Assembly: GCF_001274785.1 (NCBI RefSeq)
Contig: NZ_LHPI01000012.1
Location: 62,001 to 126,000 of the forward strand
DNA from: Vibrio hepatarius
Lineage (GTDB): Bacteria; Pseudomonadota; Gammaproteobacteria; Enterobacterales; Vibrionaceae
Direction of reading: 5' to 3'
Length of the DNA: 64,000 bases
Shown: in pieces, positions 28,979 through 38,014 of the stretch
Layout: each line of letters begins with the position of its first letter
Position numbering within the stretch: position 1 is the first letter of the stretch
Notes under the pieces: model-generated
What the model saw: the letters and a program-made list of their open reading frames with translations, nothing else
The model's database searches: none
What the model was told of the DNA's origin: nothing
Program-made: the position numbers and the translations under genes

Positions 28979-29737
28979 TTAAACCGGATTATCGATATCG
29001 ATAAACGTCACGTCTAATTCATGTTCGCGTGCGAGCCACTCGCCTAACGCTTTTACCCCATAACGTTCTGTCGCATGATGACCCGCAGAGAAGTAATGGA
29101 TACCCATTTCACGCGCGGTATAGGTGGTACGCTCCGAGATCTCCCCGGAAATAAACGCATCTAAACCGTTGGAAACCGCCAACTCTATAAAGTCTTGTCC
29201 ACCACCTGTACACCAACCCACGGTTTCAATGATTTTGTCACCATCTTCAGGCGCGATATGTAATGGAACTCGATTAAGCACTTGGTTAATTCTATCGGCA
29301 AACTCTTTACCACTGAGCGGCTGCTTTAAACGACCGTACATAGCAACAGACTGAGGATGCCCTTCTAAACCACCTTCCACTTCTATTTCTAACAGGCAAG
29401 CCAATTTGGCGTTATTACCTAACTCGGGATGAATATCGAGAGGCAAATGGTAACCATATAGATTGATGTCATTTTTGATCAAGGTACGAATTCGCTTGCC
29501 TTTCATTCCTCGAATTGGCTCTGGCTCACCTTTCCAAAAGTAACCATGGTGAACCAATAATGCGTCGGCGTTTAACTCTACCGCTTTGTCGATCAATGCC
29601 TGTGAAGCCGTGACACCGGTTACGACTCGTTTGATCTCCGCTTTGCCCTCAACCTGCAGTCCGTTCGGCGCATAATCTTTAATCAATTGAGGAGACAACA
29701 GCTCGTTTAGTACTTTTTCCAGTTGTAAATTATTCAT
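28979..29737 (-). CDS. ybgI: Nif3-like dinuclear metal-binding protein (YbgI)
   Basis: A 252-aa Nif3/YbgI family protein; homologues form hexameric toroids with a two-metal site, and the biochemical role is unsettled (GTP cyclohydrolase I type 2 is an old annotation). Metal-ligand motifs are visible: VHHGYFWKGEPEP (about 63-75) and the C-terminal AGHHATERYGVKALGEWL. No operon partner; it is convergent with gltA and divergent from the DUF1853 gene. Confidence 0.92.
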   Translation of the reverse strand: MNNLQLEKVLNELLSPQLIKDYAPNGLQVEGKAEIKRVVTGVTASQALIDKAVELNADALLVHHGYFWKGEPEPIRGMKGKRIRTLIKNDINLYGYHLPLDIHPELGNNAKLACLLEIEVEGGLEGHPQSVAMYGRLKQPLSGKEFADRINQVLNRVPLHIAPEDGDKIIETVGWCTGGGQDFIELAVSNGLDAFISGEISERTTYTAREMGIHYFSAGHHATERYGVKALGEWLAREHELDVTFIDIDNPV

Positions 29738-29864
29738 TCTGACTTCCGCTTACTTCGCCATTCACCCAGTGTATTCGAACGATATGGGTGATGCTAGATG
29801 CAATCAGAAATGGTTACAATAGAACAAGACGTTTACGGCAAGATGCCAACAATCAGGATTTAAG

Positions 29865-30629
29865 ATGAACCAGCTGCAACGCTTTTATACATGGATTGCC
29901 AATTCGCCGTCACTTTTTGAGCTGACTCCACCGTTCGTCTCACTCGAAGACATTGATGTGAAACCATTCCAAAACAGCGAATACACTGGCAACCCGAGGC
30001 TCGGTTTTCTTTACCAGCATTTGTGTACTGAGTTACTCAAACAAAGTGGGCGCTATTCCATCGTGCTCGATGAAGCGCAAATCAATCACAATAACGGACA
30101 AACTCTCGGCGCGATCGATCTTATCCTCAAGAATCATCAATCCAATCAACTCGAACATTGGGAAGTCGCGATCAAATTTTACCTGCTACATCAAGGAACT
30201 TGGTTTGGTCCCAACGCCCATGATCAGCTAGATAAAAAACTGGCGAGAATGCTCAACCACCAACTAAAGATGAGCGCTTCAGAACCGTTTAAGCATCAAT
30301 ATCCGCATCTGGATAATTTATCCGAGCATCTGTTGTTACAAGGCCGCTTATACATCAACCCATTTACTCAAGAAACGGTACCAAGCGAATGCTTAGGTTT
30401 TACACTCAACGCCAGCCAAATTACAGGCTATTGGTGTTATCAAAGTCAGTGGGAACAAATTGAAGAGGAACTCTTCGAGTTGGATAAAGCTTGTTGGGCA
30501 ACGGGCATCACCGAATTCAACCAGCCGTTAGAAAAACCACAAGGGCGATTTGTTCATGCTCAAACTCGACAAGGTCAATTTTGGTTTGTCGTACCCGACA
30601 CTTGGCCCAATAACCATCGCAGTAACTAA
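29865..30629 (+). CDS. DUF1853 family protein
   Basis: A 254-aa DUF1853 protein of unknown function. The family has a restriction-endonuclease-like look: a conserved acidic/lysine core appears here as GAIDLILKN (about 84-92) followed by HWEVAIKFYLL (98-108), resembling a D-x(n)-E-x-K nuclease motif. That nuclease reading is my inference. No signal peptide or membrane segment. Monocistronic, ending at a strong hairpin. Confidence 0.82.
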   Translation: MNQLQRFYTWIANSPSLFELTPPFVSLEDIDVKPFQNSEYTGNPRLGFLYQHLCTELLKQSGRYSIVLDEAQINHNNGQTLGAIDLILKNHQSNQLEHWEVAIKFYLLHQGTWFGPNAHDQLDKKLARMLNHQLKMSASEPFKHQYPHLDNLSEHLLLQGRLYINPFTQETVPSECLGFTLNASQITGYWCYQSQWEQIEEELFELDKACWATGITEFNQPLEKPQGRFVHAQTRQGQFWFVVPDTWPNNHRSN

Positions 30630-30640
30630 AGTGGCAACAA

Positions 30641-30667
30641 AAAGGGTTGGTATAAACACCAACCCTT
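30641..30667. terminator. Terminator between the DUF1853 gene and pgm
   Basis: Eleven-bp stem AAAGGGTTGGT/ACCAACCCTTT between convergent genes, with further As on the left and GTTCT after the right arm. It probably serves both. Confidence 0.8.
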
Positions 30668-30697
30668 TGTTCTATTTTTCGCGTAACTCAGTGTCTT

Positions 30698-32344
30698 TTA
30701 TAGACCTGCGTTTGCGAATACCTGATTCACAATCTCTTGCGCTTCCGCTTCGATTTGTTTTAGGTGTTCTTCACCTTTGAAGCTTTCACAGTAAATCTTG
30801 TAGATGTCTTCTGTACCAGAAGGACGAGCAGCAAACCAACCGTTCTCAGTCGTCACTTTCAATCCACCGATTGCTGCGCCATTACCCGGAGCGTGAGTCA
30901 AACGTGCCGTGATTGCATCACCAGCCAACGTATCTGCTGTTACCATTTCTGCAGACAGTTTCTTCAGCACGTCTTTCTGAGGTCCGTTGGCAACCGCTTG
31001 AATACGGTTGTACTGAGATTCGCCGTGTTTAGCGGCTAACTCTTCGTAGTATTCTTGTGGGTTCTTGCCTGTTACTGCTGTTATTTCTGCCGCGAGCAGA
31101 CACAGAATGATGCCGTCTTTATCCGTCGACCAAGGTGTGCCGTCTTTACGTAAGAAAGAAGCACCTGCACTTTCTTCACCACCAAAGCCGAATTTGCCCT
31201 CAAAAAGACCATCAACAAACCACTTAAAGCCAACCGGAACTTCACACAGTTCACGGCCAAGGTCTGCGACAACTCGGTCAATCAACGCGCTTGATACCAG
31301 TGTCTTACCAACAGCAACATCTTTCCCCCAAGCTTGACGATGGCGGTAAAGGTAGTCGATACATACCGCTAGGTAGTGGTTAGGATTCATCAGACCTTTT
31401 GGTGTCACGATGCCGTGGCGGTCATAATCTGGGTCGTTACCAAACGCAAGATCATAGTCGTCTTTCAACGCCAACAAACCAGCCATCGCGTAAGGTGATG
31501 AGCAGTCCATACGCACTACGCCGTCTTTATCTAAAGACATAAACTGGAATGAAGGGTCAATGGCTTCACTTACCAGCGTTAGATTCAGATCGTACGCTTT
31601 CGCGATTTGGCGCCAGTAATCGATACCACTACCACCTAGTGGGTCAACACCGATCTTAAGGTTGGCTTTTTGGATCGCTTCCATATCGATAACGTTCACC
31701 AAGTCATCAATGTATGGCTTCACCAAATCCAATTCGACAAACAGTGGCGAGGCTTTCGCTTCAGCAAGCGGCATACGCTTCACGCCTTGTAGACCTTCGG
31801 CAATCAGCTCATTAGCACGGTCTTGAATCGCTTGAGTCAGTTCACCCTCAGCAGGACCACCATGAGTTGGGTTGTATTTGATACCACCGTCTTGTGGTGG
31901 GTTATGCGATGGCGTGATAACAATGCCATCTGCTTTTTGTTCGTTGTTTAGGTTGTACGTCAAAATCGCATGAGAAATACCTGGCGTTGGCGTGTAACCA
32001 TTGTCTTGCTGAGCAATAACGTTTACGCCATTTGCCACCAAAACTTCGACCACGCTTGAGAACGCAGGTTCAGACAAGGCATGGGTATCTTTACCGACAA
32101 ACAAAGGTCCAGTTGTGCCTTTTTCAGCTCGTACTTCAGCGATAGCTTGCGCGATAGCGAGAATGTGGTTTTCGTTAAAAGTGGATTTATCGGCTGTGCC
32201 TCTATGGCCTGAAGTACCAAACTCAACTTTGTGTGCCGGATTTGCTGGGTCTGGTTGAAGGAGGAAGTAGTTAGATACTAAAGCAGGAATGTTGTGTAAG
32301 TCCTGTTGTTGCGCTTTTTGTCCAGCGCGCGGGTGTATAGCCAT
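30698..32344 (-). CDS. pgm: Phosphoglucomutase (alpha-D-glucose phosphate-specific)
   Basis: Interconverts glucose 1-phosphate and glucose 6-phosphate, linking glycolysis to UDP-glucose and envelope polysaccharide synthesis. The 548-aa protein has the phosphoserine S146 in TPSHNPP, a metal-binding DPDYDRHG loop and the C-terminal [12 protein letters not shown] phosphate-binding motif. The frame extends 20 codons upstream, but MAIHPRAGQ with AAAGGATG in front fits the family start. Downstream of seqA, separated by a hairpin. Confidence 0.97.
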   Translation of the reverse strand: MAIHPRAGQKAQQQDLHNIPALVSNYFLLQPDPANPAHKVEFGTSGHRGTADKSTFNENHILAIAQAIAEVRAEKGTTGPLFVGKDTHALSEPAFSSVVEVLVANGVNVIAQQDNGYTPTPGISHAILTYNLNNEQKADGIVITPSHNPPQDGGIKYNPTHGGPAEGELTQAIQDRANELIAEGLQGVKRMPLAEAKASPLFVELDLVKPYIDDLVNVIDMEAIQKANLKIGVDPLGGSGIDYWRQIAKAYDLNLTLVSEAIDPSFQFMSLDKDGVVRMDCSSPYAMAGLLALKDDYDLAFGNDPDYDRHGIVTPKGLMNPNHYLAVCIDYLYRHRQAWGKDVAVGKTLVSSALIDRVVADLGRELCEVPVGFKWFVDGLFEGKFGFGGEESAGASFLRKDGTPWSTDKDGIILCLLAAEITAVTGKNPQEYYEELAAKHGESQYNRIQAVANGPQKDVLKKLSAEMVTADTLAGDAITARLTHAPGNGAAIGGLKVTTENGWFAARPSGTEDIYKIYCESFKGEEHLKQIEAEAQEIVNQVFANAGL

Positions 32345-32374
32345 AGTGACATCCTTTCTTAGAATAATAGAAGT

Positions 32375-32420
32375 AAAAACCTCATAATAACGGAGACGAG
32401 CCACGCATTATGAGGTTTTT
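32375..32420 (-). terminator. Hairpin between seqA and pgm
   Basis: Perfect 14-base arms AAAAACCTCATAAT (32375-32388) and ATTATGAGGTTTTT (32407-32420) with an 18-nt loop. The minus strand ends in a T-run, so it can work as a terminator or attenuator between seqA and pgm. The long loop makes it weaker than usual. Confidence 0.65.
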
Positions 32421-32431
32421 ATCAGAATTCT

Positions 32432-32971
32432 CTAAATTGAGTTAGCAACCTTTTCAGTCAGATCAGCAGGAAAACTCATGCGAGTCATCAATTGATCGAC
32501 CATTTGGCGCTTGCGGCTAGTGTTATTGTTGGTAATAACCCAGAAAGGGGAGCCAGGAATCGCTTTTGGTTTCGTCGTATTGCCGCTCTCTAATAAGGTT
32601 TGCTCGTTGTCAGCAAAGTAAACGCGTTTACGGCCTTTAACTTGAGTTGCTTCAGAAAAACCAGTTGGGTCGATGCGGTGTAATGTAGAAAGCACCAGCA
32701 TGAATCGATCAATCGCTTTTTTCAGTCCGGCAAACTCATCGGAAATCAGTAGAGAACGCATCTCTTTTACGCCATCAACTTTTTCTTCTTTGATCGCGTC
32801 TCGGCTTACCACAATTCCTTGTGGCTGAACCGGTACTACTGGTGCTGGTTGTCGATTTTTACCATCAACTTCCAAAAGACGACGTAAAATATCTGACGCA
32901 CTCTCACCAATATGTTGGGTTTGACTTGCGATGTAACGGTATAGATCCTCATCAACCTCTATTGTTTTCAT
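32432..32971 (-). CDS. seqA: Negative regulator of replication initiation SeqA
   Basis: Binds hemimethylated GATC sites, sequesters the origin and organises new DNA. The 179-aa protein has the N-terminal multimerisation motif (MKTIEVDEDLYRYIASQT), a variable linker, and the C-terminal DNA-binding domain with GRKRVYFADNEQTLLESGN (about 111-129) and ITNNNTSRKRQMVDQLM. The seqA-pgm and ybfF neighbourhood is the same in E. coli, where ybfF is also divergent. Confidence 0.96.
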   Translation of the reverse strand: MKTIEVDEDLYRYIASQTQHIGESASDILRRLLEVDGKNRQPAPVVPVQPQGIVVSRDAIKEEKVDGVKEMRSLLISDEFAGLKKAIDRFMLVLSTLHRIDPTGFSEATQVKGRKRVYFADNEQTLLESGNTTKPKAIPGSPFWVITNNNTSRKRQMVDQLMTRMSFPADLTEKVANSI

Positions 32972-33112
32972 TCGCTTTTCACAATCTCTATGTTTAAACT
33001 CTGGGGGATTATATACCCAAGTAACCTCAAGATGCGAGTTTCAGATCCTATATCTAAAGCAGAATGAAGCCTTTAGTGAGACTCTAGGTTCAACCACAAC
33101 GAATAAAATAAA

Positions 33113-33877
33113 ATGTCACAACTGCTCAACTACAAAATTGAAGGTGAGGGTCACACCACCATTTTGATCCACGGACTGTTTGGAAACTTAGATAATTTAG
33201 GTTTGCTGGCAAGAGACTTGCGCCAAGATCATCAGGTGGTCAGCGTCGATTTACGCAATCACGGACTCTCTTTCCAAAGCGATGAGCATAATTACGAACT
33301 GATGGCGCAAGATGTGTATCAGTTAATCCAGTCGTTAGAACTCGAGCAATACTCGGTGATTGGTCACTCAATGGGTGGCAAGGTCGCGATGAAACTGGCA
33401 GAGCTTGCCAAAGAACAGATCACCCAACTGATCGTTTTGGATATGGCGCCAGTCAAATACAGCCAAAGCCGCCACGACAATGTGTTTGCCGGACTAAAAG
33501 CGGTATTGGCGCAAAAGCCAACTACACGTAAACAAGCTTTGGAGATTTTAGCCCAGCATATTGAGCTAGAAGGCGTACGACAATTTTTGGGTAAATCGCT
33601 GTATAACAGCGGTGAGCATCTTGAATGGCGTTTTAACGTAGAAAGCCTTTGGAATAACTATTGGGAAATTCTGGGTTGGAATCCAATTGAGAAAATCACC
33701 ACACCTACCCTGTTTATCAAAGGTGGTGATTCTGACTACTTAACTACAGAACACCAAAGCGAAGTCCAAAAGCAATTTGCCAATGCGAAAGCGCACGTGA
33801 TTGCCAATACGGGTCACTGGTTACACGCGGAAAAACCGGCGGAAGTGCTAAGAGCAATTCGCAAGTTTATTTCGTAA
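33113..33877 (+). CDS. ybfF: Alpha/beta hydrolase YbfF-type esterase
   Basis: A 254-aa alpha/beta hydrolase; YbfF of E. coli hydrolyses acyl-CoA and ester substrates in vitro. The nucleophile is S86 in GHSMGG, the oxyanion region is HGLFGNLDNLG (20-30), and the C-terminal NTGHWLHAEKP supplies the catalytic histidine. No signal peptide, so cytoplasmic. Divergent from seqA; the DUF2788 gene follows after 94 bases. Confidence 0.92.
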   Translation: MSQLLNYKIEGEGHTTILIHGLFGNLDNLGLLARDLRQDHQVVSVDLRNHGLSFQSDEHNYELMAQDVYQLIQSLELEQYSVIGHSMGGKVAMKLAELAKEQITQLIVLDMAPVKYSQSRHDNVFAGLKAVLAQKPTTRKQALEILAQHIELEGVRQFLGKSLYNSGEHLEWRFNVESLWNNYWEILGWNPIEKITTPTLFIKGGDSDYLTTEHQSEVQKQFANAKAHVIANTGHWLHAEKPAEVLRAIRKFIS

Positions 33878-33971
33878 AAACAGAATGAGAGGTCTGTTGC
33901 ACCCTGCCCGTTAACTTTATCTATTAACAGTGGTATAGTGCAGCGCAAGTATTTTGGCATAAAGGGATTCC

Positions 33972-34193
33972 ATGCTCTACGACTATATGAACATGCTCGA
34001 GTCGATTGGTCTCGACTTACTTTTTGCGTCTATCTTTTTCTTAATTGGTATGGCGATTAAAGATGTCCTCAAAGCAGGCAATGTTCCTCCTTTTGGTCGT
34101 CGCATAGTATGGCTGGTTCTATTCTTAGGCTGTGCGGGTTTCATTGCCAAAGGCATTATTCAAATCAGCTGGGAAGGCACAGGACTGGGTTGA
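33972..34193 (+). CDS. DUF2788 small membrane protein
   Basis: A 73-aa protein with two hydrophobic helices (about 11-29 and 46-62) around a short polar turn (KAGNVPPFGRR). It belongs to DUF2788, which is usually found next to fldA in vibrios and related genera; function unknown. A TATAGT element at 33934-33939 could be its promoter. Lies 45 bases before fldA and may be co-transcribed with it. Confidence 0.85.
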   Translation: MLYDYMNMLESIGLDLLFASIFFLIGMAIKDVLKAGNVPPFGRRIVWLVLFLGCAGFIAKGIIQISWEGTGLG

Positions 34194-34238
34194 TCTCCGG
34201 TTTAGCCACAACAAAAAAATAGTAAAGGTAACGAATCT

Positions 34239-34772
34239 ATGGCAAGTGTAGGTATCTTCTTCGGTAGCGACACAGGTAACACTGAAGCTGTTGCAAAGAT
34301 GATTCAAAAACAACTAGGTAAACAACTAGTTCACGTTCAAGATATTGCTAAGAGTAGCAAAGAAGACATCGATAACTTCGACCTGCTGCTACTAGGTATC
34401 CCAACTTGGTACTACGGCGAAGCACAGTGCGACTGGGATGACTTTTTCCCTGAGCTAGAGCAAATTGATTTCTCTACAAAACTAGTTGCTATCTTTGGTT
34501 GTGGTGACCAAGAAGATTACGCAGAATACTTCTGTGACGCTATGGGTACCGTTCGTGACATCGTTGAAGCGAAAGGTGGCACTATCCTAGGTTACACTTC
34601 TACTGAAAGCTACGAGTTTGAAGCATCAAAAGCACTTGTTGAAGGCGACGACAGCCAATTCGTTGGTCTATGTATCGATGAAGACCGTCAGCCAGAGCTC
34701 ACCGAAGAGCGTGTTAACAACTGGTGCAAACAAATTCATGAGGAAATGTGTTTAGCTGAACTAGAAGGCTAA
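34239..34772 (+). CDS. fldA: Flavodoxin I
   Basis: A long-chain flavodoxin of 177 aa that carries low-potential electrons for reductive enzymes such as IspG/IspH and radical-SAM enzymes. The FMN phosphate loop SDTGNTEA (10-17), PTWYYGEAQCDW (about 55-66) and the flavin-stacking region with FGCGDQEDYAEYFCD are visible. Being adjacent to fur repeats the E. coli fldA-fur order, except that a DUF4442 gene intervenes here on the other strand. Confidence 0.96.
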   Translation: MASVGIFFGSDTGNTEAVAKMIQKQLGKQLVHVQDIAKSSKEDIDNFDLLLLGIPTWYYGEAQCDWDDFFPELEQIDFSTKLVAIFGCGDQEDYAEYFCDAMGTVRDIVEAKGGTILGYTSTESYEFEASKALVEGDDSQFVGLCIDEDRQPELTEERVNNWCKQIHEEMCLAELEG

Positions 34773-34785
34773 TCTGCATTTCGAT

Positions 34786-34814
34786 AAAAAAACCTCCGCG
34801 ATGGAGGTTTTTTT
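34786..34814. terminator. Bidirectional terminator between fldA and the DUF4442 gene
   Basis: AAAAAAACCTCC/GGAGGTTTTTTT with a 5-nt loop, symmetrical A and T runs, between convergent genes. Confidence 0.9.
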
Positions 34815-34825
34815 GTATCTGAACG

Positions 34826-35326
34826 TTAAGCAGCTTGCTCTTGCACGCACTCTCGGTACTGCGGCTTCTTACGTACATAAAGTTGGCGCTGAACCTCAGA
34901 CACCACGTTCCCATCTTTGTCCTTCACGTGAACAATAAATTCAGGAAAGCACTTTTCACCACTCGCGGTTTGTTGCAGGATATCGTCGAGCAACGGCTGA
35001 GAAATGACGAAATCTGCATATAAGTCGCTTTGACCCGGCTTGATGAAGTTGATGCTCGCCTGCTTATCCCAAACATAGTACTGCTTACCTAAAATTCCCA
35101 TCAGCATGAGTGCGTACACAGGGTCAGTCAGTGAGAAGATACTGCCTCCATACTGAGTACGGTTGGCATTTTTGTTCCACCAGCGTAATTTGAGCTTCAC
35201 TTTGACTTGGCGAAAGTCGTCACTTATTGAAAGGATCTTAATACCCGAACCCCAGAATGGCGGCCATAAGTTCAATGCATGCCTGACGACATTGGGCTTA
35301 TCAGCGATATCCATCCATGATTTCAT
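34826..35326 (-). CDS. DUF4442 hotdog-fold protein, putative thioesterase
   Basis: A 166-aa protein of the DUF4442 family with a predicted hotdog fold, related to acyl-CoA thioesterases. Typical features are KLRWWNKNANRTQYGGSIFS (about 46-65), where an asparagine precedes the long central helix, and the alternating strands near the C-terminus. Substrate unknown. It is inserted between fldA and fur on the opposite strand, divergent from fur. Confidence 0.82.
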   Translation of the reverse strand: MKSWMDIADKPNVVRHALNLWPPFWGSGIKILSISDDFRQVKVKLKLRWWNKNANRTQYGGSIFSLTDPVYALMLMGILGKQYYVWDKQASINFIKPGQSDLYADFVISQPLLDDILQQTASGEKCFPEFIVHVKDKDGNVVSEVQRQLYVRKKPQYRECVQEQAA

Positions 35327-35525
35327 TTTTATTCCCTGAGTTTATTCGTTACAATGTTAATTAATTGTAACTGGTCAGAGTTGTATGATCAGTGACTTGG
35401 CACGGGTTTATAATAAATCCCTAGTAACCCTTTGAAGTTCGTGGTTTATTGTTATCTCCTACTGCCCTATAATGATAGGAATATTGAATTCTGTTAATTA
35501 CTGCAGATCATCAACAGGAAAGTAT

Positions 35526-35975
35526 ATGTCAGACAACAACCAAGCGCTTAAGGATGCTGGTCTTAAGGTTACACTACCAAGACTGAAGATTTTAGAAGTA
35601 CTACAGCAACCAGAATGCCAACATATTAGTGCTGAAGAGCTATATAAAAAGCTGATTGATCTAGGAGAAGAGATTGGTCTAGCTACCGTATACCGCGTAT
35701 TAAACCAATTTGATGATGCAGGTATTGTGACTCGCCACCATTTTGAAGGCGGTAAGTCTGTATTTGAGCTATCGACGCAACACCACCACGATCACTTAGT
35801 TTGTCTGGACTGTGGTGAAGTGATTGAATTCTCTGACGACCTTATCGAAGAACGTCAGAAAGAAATTGCGGCGAGATATAACGTTACACTGACTAACCAC
35901 AGCTTGTACCTATACGGCAAATGTGGCGACGGCAGCTGTAAAGAGAACCCTGACGCACACAAGCCGAAGAAATAA
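35526..35975 (+). CDS. fur: Ferric uptake regulator Fur
   Basis: The Fe2+-responsive repressor of iron acquisition genes; 149 aa. An N-terminal winged helix (GLATVYRVLNQFDDAGIV near 51-68) is followed by the metal-binding HHHDHLVCLDCG (about 87-98) and a C-terminal Cys pair (CGDGSC). The frame opens 18 codons upstream, but the ATG at 35526 has AGGAAAG in front and gives the family start MSDNNQALKDAGLKVTLPR. A TATAAT at 35468-35473 is a likely -10 box. Confidence 0.97.
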   Translation: MSDNNQALKDAGLKVTLPRLKILEVLQQPECQHISAEELYKKLIDLGEEIGLATVYRVLNQFDDAGIVTRHHFEGGKSVFELSTQHHHDHLVCLDCGEVIEFSDDLIEERQKEIAARYNVTLTNHSLYLYGKCGDGSCKENPDAHKPKK

Positions 35976-35986
35976 TCTTAGATTTT

Positions 35987-36008
35987 AAAGCGCTCAATGA
36001 GCGCTTTT
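35987..36008 (+). terminator. Terminator of fur
   Basis: AAAGCGCTCA/TGAGCGCTTTT hairpin directly after the fur stop, ending in four Ts. Confidence 0.75.
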
Positions 36009-36036
36009 ATTTTATCTGCTATTTATCGTCAGACAC

Positions 36037-36065
36037 AAAAAAGCCAGTCCGAAGACTGGCTTTTT
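36037..36065. terminator. Bidirectional terminator between fur and glnS
   Basis: AAAAAAGCCAGTC/GACTGGCTTTTT with a short loop between convergent genes. Confidence 0.9.
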
Positions 36066-36079
36066 CATATATCTAGCAA

Positions 36080-37750
36080 TTACTGAGCTTCAATTTTAGC
36101 CCAAGTATCGCGTAGGCCAACCGTGCGGTTGAACACCAAAGCATCTGCTTTAGAGTCTTTTGCGTCGGCGCAGAAGTAACCCATACGCTCAAATTGGTAA
36201 CCTTTCTCAGCTTCCGCTGAAGCTAAGCTTGGCTCCACATAACCGCGCTTCACTTGCAGTGAATCTGGGTTGATTGTTTCAGCAAAATTATCCGCTGCCG
36301 CTGGGTTTGGTACGGTGAACAAACGATCGTATAGACGAATTTCAGCAGGAAGACCTTTATCCGCAGATACCCAGTGAATAACACCCTTCACTTTACGGCC
36401 ATCTGCTGGGTTTTTGCCTAACGTTTCATCGTCGTAAGAACAGAAGATAGTAGTAATATTACCTTCTGCATCTTTCTCAATACGCTCCGCTTTAATCACG
36501 TAAGCACCACGTAGACGAACTTCTTTACCCAGAACCAAACGCTTGTACTTCTTGTTCGCTTCTTCACGGAAGTCTTCACGCTCAATCCAAACTTCGCGAG
36601 TGAACGGAACTTCACGCTCGCCCATTTCTGGTTTGTTCGGGTGGTTAGCAACCGTCAGCATTTCGACTTTGTCCGCGTCGTAGTTTTCAATCACGACTTT
36701 CACCGGGTCCAGAACTGCCATCGCGCGTGGCGCGTTTTCGTTTAGATCGTCACGGATACAAGACTCGAGTGAACTCATCTCGATCATGTTGTCTTGCTTA
36801 GTCACACCGATACGCTTACAGAACTCACGGATTGAGCCTGGCGTGAAGCCACGACGACGCAGACCAGAGATAGTCGGCATACGTGGATCATCCCAGCCGT
36901 TTACAAGCTTTTCGCTTACTAACTGGTTTAGCTTACGCTTAGACATCACGGTGTACTCAAGGTTTAGGCGGCTAAACTCGTACTGATGCGGCTGACAATC
37001 AATCGTGATGTTTTCCAACACCCAATCGTAAAGACGGCGGTTATCTTGGAACTCTAGCGTACATAGCGAGTGCGTAATGCCTTCTAACGCATCAGAAATA
37101 CAGTGCGTAAAGTCGTACATTGGATAGATGCACCACTTGTCACCTGTTTGGTGGTGAGTTGCAAAACGGACACGGTAAAGCACAGGATCACGCATCACCA
37201 TGAACGACGAAGACATATCGATCTTCGCACGAAGACACGCTTTACCTTCCTCAAAGCCACCAGCACGCATTTTTTCAAATAGCGCTAAGTTTTCTTCAAC
37301 GCTACGGTCACGGTAAGGACTTGGCTTACCAGGTGCAGTCAGTGTGCCGCGGTATTCGCGGATCTGCTCAGGACTTAGCTCTTCAACGTACGCTAAGCCT
37401 TTGTTAATTAATTCCACTGCAAACTCGTACAGCTTGTCGAAGTAGTTTGATGAGTAACATACGTCACCATCCCACTCGAAGCCTAACCAGCTCACATCAT
37501 TCTTAATTGACTCAACGTATTCTACGTCTTCTTTTTCAGGGTTAGTGTCGTCAAAACGCAGGTTACATTTACCCTGATAGTCCTGAGCAATACCAAAGTT
37601 CAAGCAAATTGACTTAGCGTGACCGATGTGCAGATAACCGTTTGGCTCTGGCGGGAAACGAGTATGCACGCTTGTGTGTTTGCCATCCGCTAAATCTTTG
37701 TCGATGATTTGGCGAATGAAATTCGATGGACGAGCTTCAGCTTCACTCAT
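36080..37750 (-). CDS. glnS: Glutaminyl-tRNA synthetase
   Basis: Charges tRNA-Gln with glutamine. The 556-aa class I synthetase has the HIGH signature in [12 protein letters not shown] (41-44), the KMSKS-like VMSKRK near 268-273, and the C-terminal two-barrel anticodon-binding part. Full length. The order glnS-nagE matches the neighbourhood in E. coli. A palindrome GTGGGGATATTTCCCAC lies upstream at 37799-37815; its role is unknown. Confidence 0.98.
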   Translation of the reverse strand: MSEAEARPSNFIRQIIDKDLADGKHTSVHTRFPPEPNGYLHIGHAKSICLNFGIAQDYQGKCNLRFDDTNPEKEDVEYVESIKNDVSWLGFEWDGDVCYSSNYFDKLYEFAVELINKGLAYVEELSPEQIREYRGTLTAPGKPSPYRDRSVEENLALFEKMRAGGFEEGKACLRAKIDMSSSFMVMRDPVLYRVRFATHHQTGDKWCIYPMYDFTHCISDALEGITHSLCTLEFQDNRRLYDWVLENITIDCQPHQYEFSRLNLEYTVMSKRKLNQLVSEKLVNGWDDPRMPTISGLRRRGFTPGSIREFCKRIGVTKQDNMIEMSSLESCIRDDLNENAPRAMAVLDPVKVVIENYDADKVEMLTVANHPNKPEMGEREVPFTREVWIEREDFREEANKKYKRLVLGKEVRLRGAYVIKAERIEKDAEGNITTIFCSYDDETLGKNPADGRKVKGVIHWVSADKGLPAEIRLYDRLFTVPNPAAADNFAETINPDSLQVKRGYVEPSLASAEAEKGYQFERMGYFCADAKDSKADALVFNRTVGLRDTWAKIEAQ

Positions 37751-37963
37751 CTATAGCACCTCAATTGTTGTAGTATTGTTCAGAGAAAATCTCGTTCAGT
37801 GGGGATATTTCCCACCAACGTATATAACGTCTAATGATCCACAATTCTTAGCCTTAGCACAATAAGAACTCTTGTTTAATTCGCAAATATTGCTCGATTT
37901 CCACCGATTGATAGCAAACTCGCTTAGCTTTTCGCCAGTTCTATAATTACGGTCCATAAAAGC

Positions 37964-37987
37964 AAAAAGCCTCCCGAAGGAGGCTTT
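37964..37987 (-). terminator. Terminator of nagE
   Basis: AAAAGCCTCC/GGAGGCTTT with a 3- to 4-nt loop followed by a T-run on the minus strand, just past the nagE stop. Confidence 0.88.
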
Positions 37988-38014
37988 CATCGATATTGAG
38001 ACTAACAAAGTACG

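Noticed and set aside
37799..37815. GTGGGGATATTTCCCAC palindrome as a known operator of glnS
   Set aside because: I could not match it to a regulator consensus with confidence. Mentioned in the glnS entry only.
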